Positions 49,704 through 59,760 of a stretch of DNA of 64,000 bases are shown here, in pieces; position 1 is the stretch's first letter, and each line of letters starts with the position of its first letter. Made by a program: the position numbers and the translations under genes. The notes below the pieces were generated by a model. The model was not told where the DNA came from and searched no databases. It saw only the letters and a program-made list of their open reading frames with translations. Source of the stretch: Carposina sasakii (taxonomy: Eukaryota; Arthropoda; Insecta; Lepidoptera; Carposinidae); the NCBI GenBank assembly GCA_014607495.2, contig CP053167.1:6882001-6946000 (forward strand), written 5' to 3'.

Positions 49704-50412
49704 CCGAGATTTGGCTAGTGTATAGCTATTGTGGCTAGTGTATAGCTATCGGGATGAAAAAATAATGTTGCCAAAAACGTAATGTAAAAGAGATGGCTTC
49801 AGAGTAAAGCACGCAGTATGCGATGAGGTTCGTGAGGCATCCAAATTTTTCATTTTATCTTAGAACTGATTAATAATTTCACCTTATATCGTGGTGTGCG
49901 CTGAAGTTTTGACTACCTATTTGAGCGAATGGTAGCGAACCTGCTGTCGGAAAGTGCACCCATTACGGCTGGAGGCTAAGTGTAAATTTTATTTTATTTT
50001 GTAGATCTAGTTTTTTTTTACGTAGGTTTAGTTATTATTGTAATTATAGATAAACTTCATATACCTATTATCTTACTTTCTGCAGAAACACGATTCAAAG
50101 AGATGGTAAAATTCGTCATCCAATTTTTTTTTTAATGATTGACGATAGCCTGATTTGTCATCTTCACCGCTACTTGGTGTGCGCTGAAGGGAATCCTACG
50201 GTGCACCAGATTAGGCGATGACCTGATAGGGTCGGTGCCCAGCAGCGTCCTACTTTCGACTCTACCTACCACGAGTTCCTGGAAGACCCACAGCTAAAGA
50301 ACCCTCGAAACAACTGCGGTAGGGCCATCTGAGTTAATTGACCCGATAGCTCAGTTGGTTAGAGCGAAAGCACGGTTTGCGAGAGGTCGTGAGTTCAAAT
50401 CTCACTCGGGTC
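49704..50412 (+). repeat. Repeat family G copy with two nested insertions
   Basis: Compared with the uninterrupted copy at 42341-42508, this copy is split twice. Insertion 1 (about 49797-50096) is bounded by 10 bp direct repeats aaagagatgg (49787-49796 and 50097-50106). Insertion 2 (about 50123-50331) is a family J retroposon with its poly(A) on the minus strand. The family G end then resumes as the tRNA-like segment. A 20 bp tandem duplication (ggctagtgtatagctat) lies at 49712-49749. Confidence 0.78.
50340..50412 (+). mobile_element. tRNA-like sequence, pseudo-tRNA
   Basis: At 73 nt it has a perfect acceptor stem (GACCCGA/TCGGGTC), a perfect D stem (GCTC/GAGC) and a perfect T arm (GTGAG/CTCAC). 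The anticodon stem pairs only about 2 of 5 positions, so it is judged a retroposed tRNA derivative and not a working gene. By position the anticodon loop would read ACGGTTT. Confidence 0.7.
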
Positions 50413-50493
50413 TTTATTAATAATTTTTATAATCGGTAGAAATGTTTTGATGACTTAGAGAACTCTGCTGTCGGAAATTGTTACATTGTATGT

Positions 50494-51088
50494 AGTGACT
50501 GCCAGGCAAATATTGACAATCTGGTTTAAGACCATGATTTGAAGCGAAAATTCATTTTTTTTTTCAAATTCAAAATCATTTATTCGACATGAAAGCATTA
50601 ACAACTTGTTTGTCGATTGTCTAATTATATGTTACTTTCTATGTTCGCAACCCGAAATGAAACCGCTACCAAACAAAAAAGGAGGTGAATTTAAACAACC
50701 CAAAAATAAATAAATCGCAAAGCTTTTGCTTTGGCAACGGTCACCATCCCAAGGTGCGATTTGTTACGGTCTGTCAGGCATAAGTTAGCGATTCGGGGCT
50801 TAATAGCCACCAACGTGGAGCTAATAAGAGTTAAGGTCGCCTAAAGACGAAATACAGGAGAGCTGCTACACAGTTCTCCTTTATGGCAAAACCAACATTA
50901 GGTCTGACACACCGCATGATTCTACTATTACTGTTACACTATTTCAGTGAAGTGTCATTGCTTGGAAGAAAAAATAGCAAGAAAACTCCCAGCGACACAG
51001 TCAAAACTAAGTAACATATTAACAAAAGAAATCACTGAATATTTACACATTGTTCAGCATTTCCCTGGCTGTCACTTGCACCCTGTAT
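50494..51088. mobile_element. MITE (family H) with an internal foreign segment
   Basis: The ends are gtgactgccaggcaaatatt and ccctggctgtcacttgcacc plus ctgtatt. The middle (about 50550-50940, with gcgattcggggcttaatagc and caccaacgtggagctaataa) is not shared with the other family H copies, so it is an insertion or a different subfamily core. Confidence 0.7.
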
Positions 51089-51089
51089 T

Positions 51090-52150
51090 ATTGGCTATTC
51101 GATAAAACAATTTATAGCTTTAGATTAATTTACAAACACTCCGCAATAAAAAAAATAAAAAAGGTAAATCTTGGATCATCCATCACAATCACGCATAAAT
51201 AAATTGTGAAACAAAGTCTTAATAAATATCTAAAGCAATTTGTAAATATCATAATTAAATTGATAGGAATATTTTCAAACAAACAGTAATATTTATATGG
51301 CACAATTTCTGATAATAAAATAAAATATAATAAACGTTTCCTAACTTCGACAAATATTCGACACAATTGCTGTCATATTATGATATTTAACCCAAAAAAA
51401 TAGCGGAAAATTTTCTTGTTTTTTACCGATTGACAGTGCCAGTTCATATGCCTACGGATCATATGTTGTAAAACGAGCTCTATAACTTATATGACCGTAA
51501 ATAAAAATACACATGAAATAAGCAATAATGCTGCCTTTCTACTTAACTACATTGCTATGGATGCGTTTGATATCCACCAATCAAATTCATTGACATCATG
51601 GACCAGTGAATATAATTGGTAGATAGCATACGCATCCATAGCAACGTAGCATAACACATCATTATCATCATCGCTAATTATCCTGGACTGATTTACCCAT
51701 CAAGATATCCATAAAGCCTCTAACATCCTATACAAATATAAATAAACATCAACAAGTCATTATGTACATATATAGGCAAATTAAGTTAAAATGACTGCAC
51801 CCTGGATAGTAAATATTAACAATAAGTAAAGTCACAGGCACAGAAAAAGTATTAAATAATAATTGTACTGATTATAAAATTGTGTGTTAATAGACTAACA
51901 TTTATCATCTTCTGTGGCTATATAAAATCAAATAAATACAGACACGAGAATAGCATATTTTGCACTCACACTTAAGTCATACCCATATTACGGTGTTTAA
52001 GGATTATTTACATCAAGCAATAATCACATTTTGAAATGTAGGACAGAAGATCTGTCTGTTAGAAATATTATCCTAAGTCTAGTATTCTAATAGCTTCTTA
52101 AGAGATAACCTATAATAATATGTATTGCCTGATGCAAATCTCCCTTTATA
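51090..52150. other. Intergenic region between the convergent SoxD and HPS5 genes
   Basis: Mostly AT-rich DNA that presumably includes the HPS5 3' UTR (minus strand). I saw no clear AATAAA on the minus strand close to the HPS5 stop. The MITE at 51547-51649 is the only element recognised. Confidence 0.4.
51547..51649. mobile_element. Small palindromic MITE, 103 bp
   Basis: ctacattgctatggatgcgt on the left and acgcatccatagcaacgtag on the right are near-perfect inverse copies. The pairing continues through ccaccaat/attggt. Confidence 0.8.
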
Positions 52151-52155
52151 TAATA

Positions 52156-52497
52156 TCAAACATTTTTAACTGAGCAAGACGGGCACAACTTAATTTTATT
52201 CAAATTCAAACAAGCACCATGAAAAGTGTGGCCACATTTATATACCCACAGTCCGCCATCTTTGATTAGCACAATATTTGACAGTGGCAACCCACAGAGC
52301 ATGCAATCGTCCGAATTGGTTATGTAATTTAAATTTTGGAGTATGTGCTCCGAAGTTATGAGTGTTTGATTATTGTGATATCCTGTAACATCTGATTTCA
52401 TAGGTGAAAGTCCCCAGTGATGTGACTTAGCTGCCACAACGATCGGTAAAGCTGTATTTTTTATATCACCGTTGGCTGTCTTCAGTAGATTGCCGAT
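52156..52497 (-). CDS. HPS5: HPS5 exon 5 (C-terminal RING-like exon)
   Basis: Acceptor tgtttccag|ATCGGC. It encodes IGNLLKTANGDIKNTALPIV and ends with the zinc-binding-like pattern C-x2-C (CMLC), Y-x-CGHTFHGAC, and CPSCSVKNV followed by TGA. RING-type tails are typical of HOPS/CORVET-related and HPS5 proteins. The family H MITE lies only ~30 bp upstream of its acceptor. Confidence 0.92.
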   Translation of the reverse strand: MGNLLKTANGDIKNTALPIVVAAKSHHWGLSPMKSDVTGYHNNQTLITSEHILQNLNYITNSDDCMLCGLPLSNIVLIKDGGLWVYKCGHTFHGACLNLNKIKLCPSCSVKNV

Positions 52498-55400
52498 CTG
52501 GAAACACCGAAAATTATCAAATTTCATATACAGGGTGTTTGTGACAGCCAGGCAAATATTGATATGGTGACTTCAGAACATAATTCTGAGGCGAAAACTA
52601 GTGAAATTTTTAGTCTCTCTAAATGGAGAGTCACAAGTGACCCAAAAACATCACATGTGTATCACAAAATAACCAATAAGCCCATTTAACAAGTCACAGG
52701 ACCGCCCTATACAATTGACGCGGAAAGTGAACATTGTGGATAATCAAATTAAAATGCTAAATTAATCCTGGGAGTAATATCACTGTTGTATAACTCAAAA
52801 CAATGGTACTTGTTCAGTATATCAGTATTTATCTGGCTGTCAGATATACCCTGTATATATAGGCTAAGGTCCCAAAATGGGGTAGCCAGAACTACAGGAT
52901 CACGAAGTTGAAACTACAGCTACATAGCATAGCGGGGCCAGATGTAAAAGATCAGTGACAAGTTGGTTTTGTCCTGTCTCATGTCAGCGTGGTGCCGGCA
53001 GAGTAGAGTTTGTACCCCTGCTTGCCCGTGGGTATCGTACGAGGCGATTGAGGGTTACCGGGAGGTGGACAGCAACGCCTACCGTACTGACAACATAGTC
53101 CGAAAATCACACTGCGGTCACCAACCCGCCTGCAGCGTGGTGACTATGGGCAAAACCTCCCTGTGGCAGTAGCCTTGTGGCGTGCCCTGGGGGAGACCTA
53201 CGTCCAGCAGTGGACTGCAATAGGCTGAAGAAGAAGATGTCAGACAAAGACTTCATTTCAAATTTTGATGCTAAATGAGAACTATATTAAACAATAAAAA
53301 CTATCTTACCTCTTGACTAGATTCCTCATCATATGCATTGTAAATGGCATCCGTAAGCTGTGCCGTTATTGTCGTCATATTTCTCATACAGAGCTACCAT
53401 CATACAAGTGTGATAAAACCTCATACTCAAATCACCTGGTTTTATCAAATCTGCGTGTTTTGCCATAACTTTAATAGCATTTCTACCGCCAATAGATTTT
53501 ATGATAAGCGCCCCCAAATCATCCCAGCTTAAGGTCTCTTTTACCGATATATGGTCAAACTTCTTATTACAATTCAGGCAAATATTAGCATGCAACGTTG
53601 AATACAACTGTATAGTACTGCTCCAGGAATCTAAGGTGAATTGCGGTAAGAATGTATGCAGTAACGATTCATCCAACATTTGTAGTAATATCCTTAGCAC
53701 GTTCAAAAGATCTTCATTTCGCCTCAAATACAGAATTTTTCTCCACAAATATGGCATTTTCTTGCATATTTCGTAGCACTCAGTTCTCGATTGACTGAGC
53801 CACTGTTTTTCTATAAATTCATCTATTAGCTCGCTAAATTCTGGTGTATGCTTAGTTCTGACATAAGGGAGTGGGTATCCACATTCACATCCAAGATTAA
53901 GAAGCTTCTGCGCCTTCATATTAACTGTTATGCAACAATCTACGAAATATTTGTACAGAATTTCGTCCTCAATTATACTATCTAGAAGTGCACTCCTCTG
54001 TTTCGAATTATTTAAATAAGTAAGAAAAATATGCCTCGGTGCTAATTTTGATTCATCTAATGCTCCCACAGATATGCAATATTGCTCCAATAATAACATA
54101 ATTTTGTAGATCTCATTAATATCACAGGTTATCGTTTCTATTAGAGAAATTAAATTCGATTCATCCATTTCATTATCTACTACGCTTAATCTAAAATATT
54201 TGAACAGGGATTTGCATAAGTCCTCTTTTTCTACATTATTCTTGTCTACTTCTATGGCAGGTTGACTAGATTGTTTATAAATAATATCAGCATTAAATTC
54301 TAAAGGCGCATATTCTTTATCATCGCGAGCTATCGGTTCAGGTAGATCTACCTCTTGCGGATGCTTTTCGCTGCCGAGATGTTTAATTTTATCTTCAAAA
54401 TCGTCCCATTTCTCTTTAAACATTTTTTTACTCGACGTAAATTTATCAGTTACAGTATTGCTAAGTTCTTTCAAAGTCTGCAGCGTTTCAGGGGGCTTTG
54501 TGGAAATCATATTATTTTCGGTAACAGAATCAAAGTTGTCGTCAGATATTGATGTTTGTGTTAGATATGTATTGTCAACAACAAAAATTCCCGATTTCAA
54601 TTGAATAGCGTCGCTTTTTAATGTTTCAAAACGTTTTAGAACATCATAAATTTTGCTGAGTAACTCATTATTTTCTAACTTATCGGCCAGTCCCACTAAA
54701 ATGTGCAGTTTAGGCGACAAAGTATTGTTAAGCAAATAATCACTGAATAAGGCACATAATTCAGCACAAGCGACATATTTTTCATCAAGAAAACATTTTA
54801 CCAGAAATTTATCAATTTTCATAAATTTCAAACTCTTGAAACTCCCCGATGCAAACCAAATGTATACTGTGTCGTGATAAACTTTACAATCTACTATATC
54901 GTTATAAGCGTCGACCCAAATGGTAGAGTCGACATCTTGAACATTTAAGAAATATAAAGCATCTCTTTTATAAGAAAATATTGCACCATTAATATTAAAT
55001 AGTTTAGCAAAATTTATAGACTGCCCTTCTCCTTCAACTGTTAAATCATTTAAGCACACATTTTCATTATTATATGATTCTAAGGTGAAAACTTTCATAG
55101 GTTTTCTTGCTAGTACTTGCTTGAATTGGTGCGTCCGTTTGACTGTGCCATCAATAGATGCCTCCCACAATCTAGACGATGGTCTAGCACAATATATTAC
55201 AGTATTCTGCAGTTCTTTGCTAACAGCAAAGCCAGTATCGTCATCAACTATATTAAACGTTTTAACTTCACTAAGGTCTTTAGTAGTTTCTACTGGACTG
55301 TGTTCCTTGGATTTATTATCATTAACGAAGCATGCCCCGTAACCACCGTCTCTGAGTTTTTGTCCGATCTGTCTGTACTGTTCTAAAGAGGTGTCGCAAA

Positions 55401-57364
55401 TATAACATCTACTCAAAGTCGATACGAGAAGCATGTTGTCCCTTATGTCTAGTTGGCAAATACGCGAATCCAGATTCATTATCGTTTGGGATGAACTTTT
55501 AAACATTGTTTTAGCCTGAAATAATCAGAGAAGTTAAATCAATATATACTCTTTCATTACTGACTGACAGACAACACACAGAAGTTATTATTAGGCAAAG
55601 GCAAAAAGCAATTTCCGCAATCCCCATAGGTACGGGAAATAACAGGAATTCTAAAGTCTACTAATGATAAAAACAAAACATTACTTACAATAAAACTCTG
55701 CAACTGCAAGACGGACACCCTTCCAATATCATCTCCAGTGACGAGCATGCCACTGCTCCACACCATTGTGGTAACCTCATTACCGCTGTGTTCTTTAGAA
55801 GTTACTGTGGAATGGCTTCCACTTAGTGACTGCACACATTCAGTTACCGTAACAATGCCTCTGCCGTTTGCGAAGCCAATATGTTTCTCATTAGGTGATA
55901 TGCACAGTCTTGTTATTGTCCCATCCTGGAAAAGTTATATTGTTTGTACACATCATACTGTCCTACACAATTAGAAAGCTTATTCTATACTAGTGGATGC
56001 CCGCGACCCCGTCCGCGTGGACTACAGAAAAAACAAAATTTCGAAATTATGCACGATAAAAACATTTTCCCTGGATAAAAAGTAGCCTACATGTTAAATG
56101 GGACCTGTCACAATATATTCCTGAAAACTGCATCGAAATTCTAATATTTCCTATAATATTTTTTCTCATATATCTTCCATGTACAGACAGCGATCCGTTA
56201 CATTTTTATTATATTTATAGAGTGGGGCTTCACTAGAATACATTTCAATACATCCATTGCATCTCCTCTCATGCATAAGTTCCTAATGAACACAATTAAA
56301 TATTTAATCTACTAGAATACTAAGTAAAATTCAATATAGTTCATAAAGTGGACTTTATTATGTAGGCAATGATTTGATACTATTTTTTGCAGTGCATGTG
56401 GGGTCTTTGTCAACTCTCTTCAGACAACATGCACGGAAGGAAATGAAGCCTATCACAAGAGTCAATTTAGGAATGCGGTAATTCTCTCAGGTAATAAGCT
56501 AGCAACTTGTCACAGATTATTTACATCTGCCCCCGCCATGCTAAACGTGACTGTGGGATCTCCTTATGATCCTAAAGTTCTGGCTACCACATTTTGGGAA
56601 CAGTTGTTTATGTTATGTATGTCTCCGACGTAATAAATGCAATAATAACTTTATTGTCTTATGTTTCGAGCAAATAATCATTGCATGTTATATGTTAATT
56701 AAAATTTATAAGACCTATTATTATGTGCTTCTTCATCAAAGACTTACCTTATTGGGAATCAGCTGCACAAATTCACATCGGGCCCGACTAAACACATATA
56801 TGCCACCACTAGTTGCTCCAAATGCTATCAATGATTTGGATACATCAAAACAGGAGTACTGAAAAATTAAAAATTAATAAAATTATCTTTGGAAGTATCA
56901 AGCGCATAAAAAAGTGAGTTAGGTATATACTAATAATAAGCAAAGTGAGGTAAATAAAAGTCACGGGAGAATGTCACAGTAGATCTAAGTCTATGCCAGG
57001 GGCGATTAATTAACTGTCCTGGACTTGCCAATCCAGTAACTCTGTTTTGAGTTATGATTTGGGCTTAAATTACAACCAAAAAGAAATTCAATGAGCTTTA
57101 AACACATTTCATAAATGTACCCAGTATTTATTTGATACAACCGGCTTGATTAAATTATTGAGACCTATCATTAAGGTACATAATATACTTGCTACTTATT
57201 ATTATCAGGTGTATTTACTTTGAGTATAAATAGAAATACTTAAATAAAATACAAAAACAGTGACTCACTTTTATGCGCTGGACATTTCTGAGAGGGAAGT
57301 TGATCGACTCCGTCAAGTCTGGTAGTTCTAGAAGTATAAAGGGGGGTTGTTTGGAGCAACACAT
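52156..57364 (-). CDS. HPS5: Hermansky-Pudlak syndrome 5 protein homolog (HPS5, BLOC-2 subunit; fly pink)
   Basis: HPS5 is a cytosolic subunit of BLOC-2, which directs cargo to lysosome-related organelles such as pigment granules; the fly ortholog is the eye-colour gene pink. Five coding exons on the minus strand (57364-57269, 56858-56748, 55925-55689, 55515-53310, 52497-52156) have all junctions in phase 0. The N-terminus is a WD40-like propeller region (SLIAFGATSGGIYVF, KHIGFANGRGIVTV, VTGDDIGRVSVL), followed by the family block RDGGYGACF and IYCARPSSRLWE. A long helical middle follows. A RING-like tail (CMLC...CGHTFHGAC...CPSC) ends at the TGA at 52158-52156. Length is about 996 aa, against 1129 in human. 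The large exon has 2206 bp, one base too many for its phases, giving a frameshift near 53330-53393. Confidence 0.95.
52527..52857. mobile_element. MITE (family H) in the last HPS5 intron
   Basis: The ends are tatacagggtgtttgtgaca and ctggctgtcagatataccct plus gtata. The middle shares ggagagtcacaagtgaccca and aataaccaataagcccattt with 44543-45027, so these two copies are full-length relatives. Confidence 0.9.
52862..52965 (+). repeat. Family A repeat, left part
   Basis: ccaaaatggggtagccagaa, catagcggggccagatgtaa and atcagtgacaagttg are present; the right part is replaced by the SINE at 52978. Confidence 0.8.
52978..53238 (+). mobile_element. SINE (family D) in the HPS5 intron
   Basis: gtcagcgtggtgccggcaga, gcccgtgggtatcgtacgag, caccaacccgcctgcagcgt, then ccagcagtggactgcaatag and a gaagaagaag-type tail. 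It is antisense to HPS5. The open frame at 52963-53172 is SINE sequence. Confidence 0.85.
53310..55515 (-). CDS. HPS5: HPS5 exon 4 (large exon, contains a 1-base frameshift)
   Basis: Acceptor tatttcag|GCTAAA, donor CAAGAG|gtaaga. It encodes the end of the propeller (CQLDIRDNMLLVSTLSRCYI, KLRDGGYGACF, VIYCARPSSRLWEASIDGTV) and the long helical region (for example EICKKMPYLWRKILYLRRNE). Near the 3' end the frame runs MVALYEKYDDNNG and then hits a stop at 53331-53329. One base over, the sequence reads ITAQLTDAIYNAYDEESSQE and joins exon 5 in phase. The exon is 2206 bp where a multiple of 3 is needed. Confidence 0.93.
55689..55925 (-). CDS. HPS5: HPS5 exon 3
   Basis: Acceptor ttttccag|GATGGG, donor AGTTTTATT|gtaagt, 79 codons. 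It encodes DGTITRLCISPNEKHIGFA, then GSHSTVTSKEHSGNEVTTMV and WSSGMLVTGDDIGRVSVLQL. This is the second and third propeller blades, like the human EHKGRRVTALCWD and FVGDHAGKVSAI segments. Confidence 0.95.
55985..56175 (-). mobile_element. Helitron-like element in an HPS5 intron
   Basis: On the plus strand it starts tactagtggatgcccgcgac and cccgtccgcgtggactacag, then aaaagtagcctacatgtt. This is the reverse of the right end of 3766-4625 (tagtccacgcggacggagtc). Confidence 0.65.
56225..56605 (-). repeat. Family A repeat, interrupted, in an HPS5 intron
   Basis: The right part (gtggggcttcactagaatac and gcatctcctctcatgcat) and left part (aggtaataagctagcaactt, gccatgctaaacgtgactgt and gttctggctaccacattttg) are separated by about 170 bp. 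That gap includes a second, opposite-oriented fragment (caacatgcacggaaggaaat). Confidence 0.7.
56748..56858 (-). CDS. HPS5: HPS5 exon 2
   Basis: Acceptor tttttcag|TACTCC, donor AATAAG|gtaagt, 37 codons. It encodes CFDVSKSLIAFGATSGGIYV, a WD40-type blade matching the human segment around SRKWLALGSSGGGLHLI. Confidence 0.93.
57269..57364 (-). CDS. HPS5: HPS5 exon 1 (start codon)
   Basis: ATG at 57364-57362 opens 32 codons, MCCSKQPPFILLELPD then LTESINFPLRNVQRIK, ending AAA|gtgagt. The start is chosen because the open frame joins in phase to exon 2 and the content (LLELPDL) resembles the start of other HPS5 proteins. An untranslated upstream exon cannot be excluded. Confidence 0.85.
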
Positions 57365-57477
57365 TGTAGTTTTAATCTAATGTATGCATCATTTACTTTA
57401 AAAGAACAGAAATCATGGCCTTTTCAACATTTCCACAAAAAAATACAACTGAAAAACGTCAAATATATAGAGATGAG

Positions 57478-57615
57478 CGAATGTGAATTATTCATTCGTC
57501 GAATAATCATTCGAGCGAATTCCGATTCTTGGAAAGAGCTATTCGAAATGTTCGAATGATTTTAGATCATTCTAATATAATTACACCATTCGAATGATTT
57601 TTCATAATTCGTATG
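57478..57615. repeat. ATTCGAAT-rich cluster (left half)
   Basis: Repeated short palindromes of the type attcgaatga/tcattcgaat and attcgtcgaataatcattcg fill this stretch. The same motif cluster resumes at 58066-58165, after the MITE and tRNA-like insertions. Confidence 0.7.
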
Positions 57616-57818
57616 AATGAGGGATTTTCTGACAACTATTAAAAGTAAAAAAAAAATTGTACAAACCACCTGGATAGATGGCGTGAGCGTATCACCATCC
57701 CGAAATTCTGTTTTGTCATTGGACACGTACAGGGGAAGATGAACGGGGGAGCAGCTAGGGAGCGCTCACGCCATCTATTTTTGACAGTTATTTTGACTTG
57801 TCAGGAAATCCCTCATTG
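57616..57818. mobile_element. MITE (family K), 203 bp
   Basis: The left end aatgagggattttctgacaa pairs with the right end ttgtcaggaaatccctcatt; inner arms gatggcgtgagcg and cgctcacgccatc also pair. It is the uninterrupted reference copy for 58340-59180. Confidence 0.88.
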
Positions 57819-57936
57819 ATACTACTCTGTCAAATTAAATCTACGCGTTAGAACAGGCAGTTCTGTTAGTGTTCTATCTATATCTATATTCTATGATCAT
57901 CTATATCTTTATTCTAGAAATTTCATTGCAATTAAT

Positions 57937-58007
57937 TAACCGGTTGCTCAGTGGTAAGAGCGCTGGCATGGAATGCAGAGGTCGTGGGTTCGATTCCCAC
58001 CCGGGTG
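57937..58007 (+). mobile_element. tRNA-like sequence, pseudo-tRNA
   Basis: The D stem (GCTC/GAGC) and T arm (GTGGG/CCCAC, loop TTCGATT) are intact. The acceptor stem (TAACCGG against CCGGGTG) and anticodon stem are imperfect. It is followed by gaggaattttttctatttct, as at 42509, so it belongs to the same retroposed group. The opposite-strand peptide with GGNRTHDL is an artefact of this sequence. Confidence 0.7.
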
Positions 58008-58065
58008 AGGAATTTTTTCTATTTCTTTATTAATAATTTTATTAATTAATTCGTTTAAAAATGGT

Positions 58066-58165
58066 TCAGCTAACGAATTATCATTCGAATTATTTTTCTC
58101 ATTCGAAAGACAAACGATCATTCGAATACCTGAAATGAAATCATACGAATAATTCGATTGTGGAT
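58066..58165. repeat. ATTCGAAT-rich cluster (right half)
   Basis: taacgaattatcattcgaat, tttctcattcgaaagacaaa and atcattcgaata continue the motif cluster of 57478-57615. Confidence 0.65.
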
Positions 58166-58599
58166 TTTTGACACAATCGGCAATCTCTAACATCTTTTTT
58201 TTTTGTTTAGAAGGAAAGGCAAGGGAAACTGTGTCCGTACAGCCATAGTCTTTAATATAATTTCATATGTTGAATGATATTCATCATCATCATTTACTTG
58301 AATAATATTATAGGAAAAATATTCAATATATGAATGTGAAATGAGAGATTTTCTGACAATTGTTAAAAGTAAAAAAAAATAGTACAAACAACCTGGACAG
58401 ATGGTGTGAGCGCTTCATCTGAGCACCTAGGTACCCTAATCTCCCCCACCTCATTACTCAACCAAAGACATCAATAGTTCCTAAGCATTATAGATAGACG
58501 AAGCAGACTATAGTGTGCAGTACACGTCCGACTAAAAAAGACAAATCTAGTAGATACCTAAGCATTGCTTGCATTTCTGCTAAATTAAAGGTATCTATA

Positions 58600-58700
58600 C
58601 TCTACTTTCTGCTTCCGACCGGTCGGAGTGGAGGTTGTTGGGGGAGGCCTATGTTCAACAGTGGACTTCCCAGGGCTGTAAATGATGATAATGATGATAC
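58600..58700 (+). mobile_element. RTE-clade LINE 3' tail
   Basis: ctgcttccgaccggtcggag, gaggcctatgttcaacagtg and gacttcccagggctgtaaat, followed by (GATGAT)n, match the end of 23616-23902. Confidence 0.8.
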
Positions 58701-58733
58701 TCTACTACACGAGGGTTAATAGTTATAAGTATC

Positions 58734-58998
58734 TGTAGCACATGAACGTATAAAGAACAACGGACGTAATGCTGTCAATGCACAGATTGAAGCACCGAAA
58801 TTACGGTGCGTTGCGCATGCGTGCGTATTTTCTAGTAGGCGCCGAGCTTACTATGGTTTGTATGTGTGGGTGGATAATGCGTCATACTCATAACACATCC
58901 CTACTCCATGGAATATCGTTACCGAGCTTACTATGAATGCCTCACTCTGTGTATGGACAACACCTGTCCGTTATTCTTTATACGTTCATGCTGTAGCA
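58734..58998. mobile_element. Palindromic MITE (family L) nested in MITE K
   Basis: The left arm tgtagcacatgaacgtataa plus agaacaacggac (58734-58765) pairs with the right arm gtccgttattctttatacgt plus tcatgctgtagca (58966-58998). Inner ccgagcttactatg repeats occur at 58845 and 58922 in direct orientation. Confidence 0.8.
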
Positions 58999-59314
58999 TT
59001 TAATAAAATGGGATGGGATGAAATGCATATACAGGAGTACGGAGATGGACATTCTGTAGTTCACGCATATGAAGTCACCGGCTTCGAACTGGGAGCTGAG
59101 GTGGGGGGGGGAATAGGGTAAGTGATGCGCTCACGCCATTTATTTTTGACTGTTATTTTAAGTTGTCAGAAAATCCCAATTCCATTAGTCAAAATCAATA
59201 AGGTTAGCTTAAACTACTTACATGAGCCAATGAAGAACTGGATACATAAAATAAGTAACTATCTAAATAAATATAGGTACACCATACACATACTATACTT
59301 TTTTTTTTTTTTTT

Positions 59315-59420
59315 AATTTATCCCGAAGGAAAGGCAAGGGAAACTAAGCCATACAGCCTAATCATTGTGTATATTCTGATTTATGATGAATGACAATGAT
59401 GATGAATGGAAGCGTCGGAA
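59315..59420. repeat. Short repeat (family N)
   Basis: tcccgaaggaaaggcaaggg and aaact, plus a downstream tgatgaatgacaatgatgat, recur at 58207-58290 and 61842-61885 (tcccgaaggaaaggcaagag). The class is unclear; the ATG/GAT-rich tail suggests a retroposon. Confidence 0.55.
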
Positions 59421-59754
59421 AAATCCTCAAGAACAAGTGTAAAGTTAGTCAAAATGAAAAATTATTGCAGAAACAACTTACATGCACCCATGAAGAGATC
59501 GTAATCCGGCTAAAGTTTTATAATAAAACCATGCACACGCACTAGATTCACATCACAAGTTCAAAATTTATCTACCAGAAAACATCACTTTACGGACACA
59601 TGCAAGCCAACAAATATTTTTTGAGTTTCACAAGAAAATTACACCTGCACCCTTCCAGCTTTTCCCGCCGAATCCCATAGGTATACTTATTTTATGGATG
59701 GGTGTATAATAACTCGGACTCAATCCAAACACTTAATAGTAGTATAATAATAAT

Positions 59755-59760
59755 TTTATT
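59755..59760 (-). terminator. Candidate polyadenylation signal of the Ig-domain gene
   Basis: AATAAA on the minus strand, about 160 nt downstream of the stop codon at 59919. Confidence 0.5.

Larger units (their letters stand above)
58340..59180. mobile_element. MITE (family K) split by ~700 bp of inserted DNA
   Basis: The left half (aatgagagattttctgacaa to gatggtgtgagcg, 58340-58412) and right half (gcgctcacgccatttatttt to gttgtcagaaaatccc, 59127-59177) match the two ends of 57616-57818. The middle holds an RTE tail, a second palindromic MITE and unassigned sequence. Confidence 0.82.
57365..59754. promoter_or_regulatory. HPS5 upstream / intergenic region, filled with repeats
   Basis: HPS5 transcription must start in or near this ~2.4 kb between its ATG and the end of the Ig gene. 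Almost all of it is mobile DNA: MITE K twice, a tRNA-like element, an RTE tail and a palindromic MITE. Only the first ~110 bp upstream of the ATG is unassigned. No TATA box or initiator could be singled out. Confidence 0.4.

Noticed and set aside
50340..50412. Functional tRNA gene
   Set aside because: Acceptor, D and T arms pair, but the anticodon stem pairs only about 2 of 5 positions, and the sequence lies at the end of a dispersed repeat.
53344..55386. Plus-strand open frames across the HPS5 large exon
   Set aside because: They are antisense shadows of the HPS5 coding sequence.
57948..58193. Minus-strand peptide with GGNRTHDL
   Set aside because: Same artefact from the tRNA-like sequence at 57937-58007.
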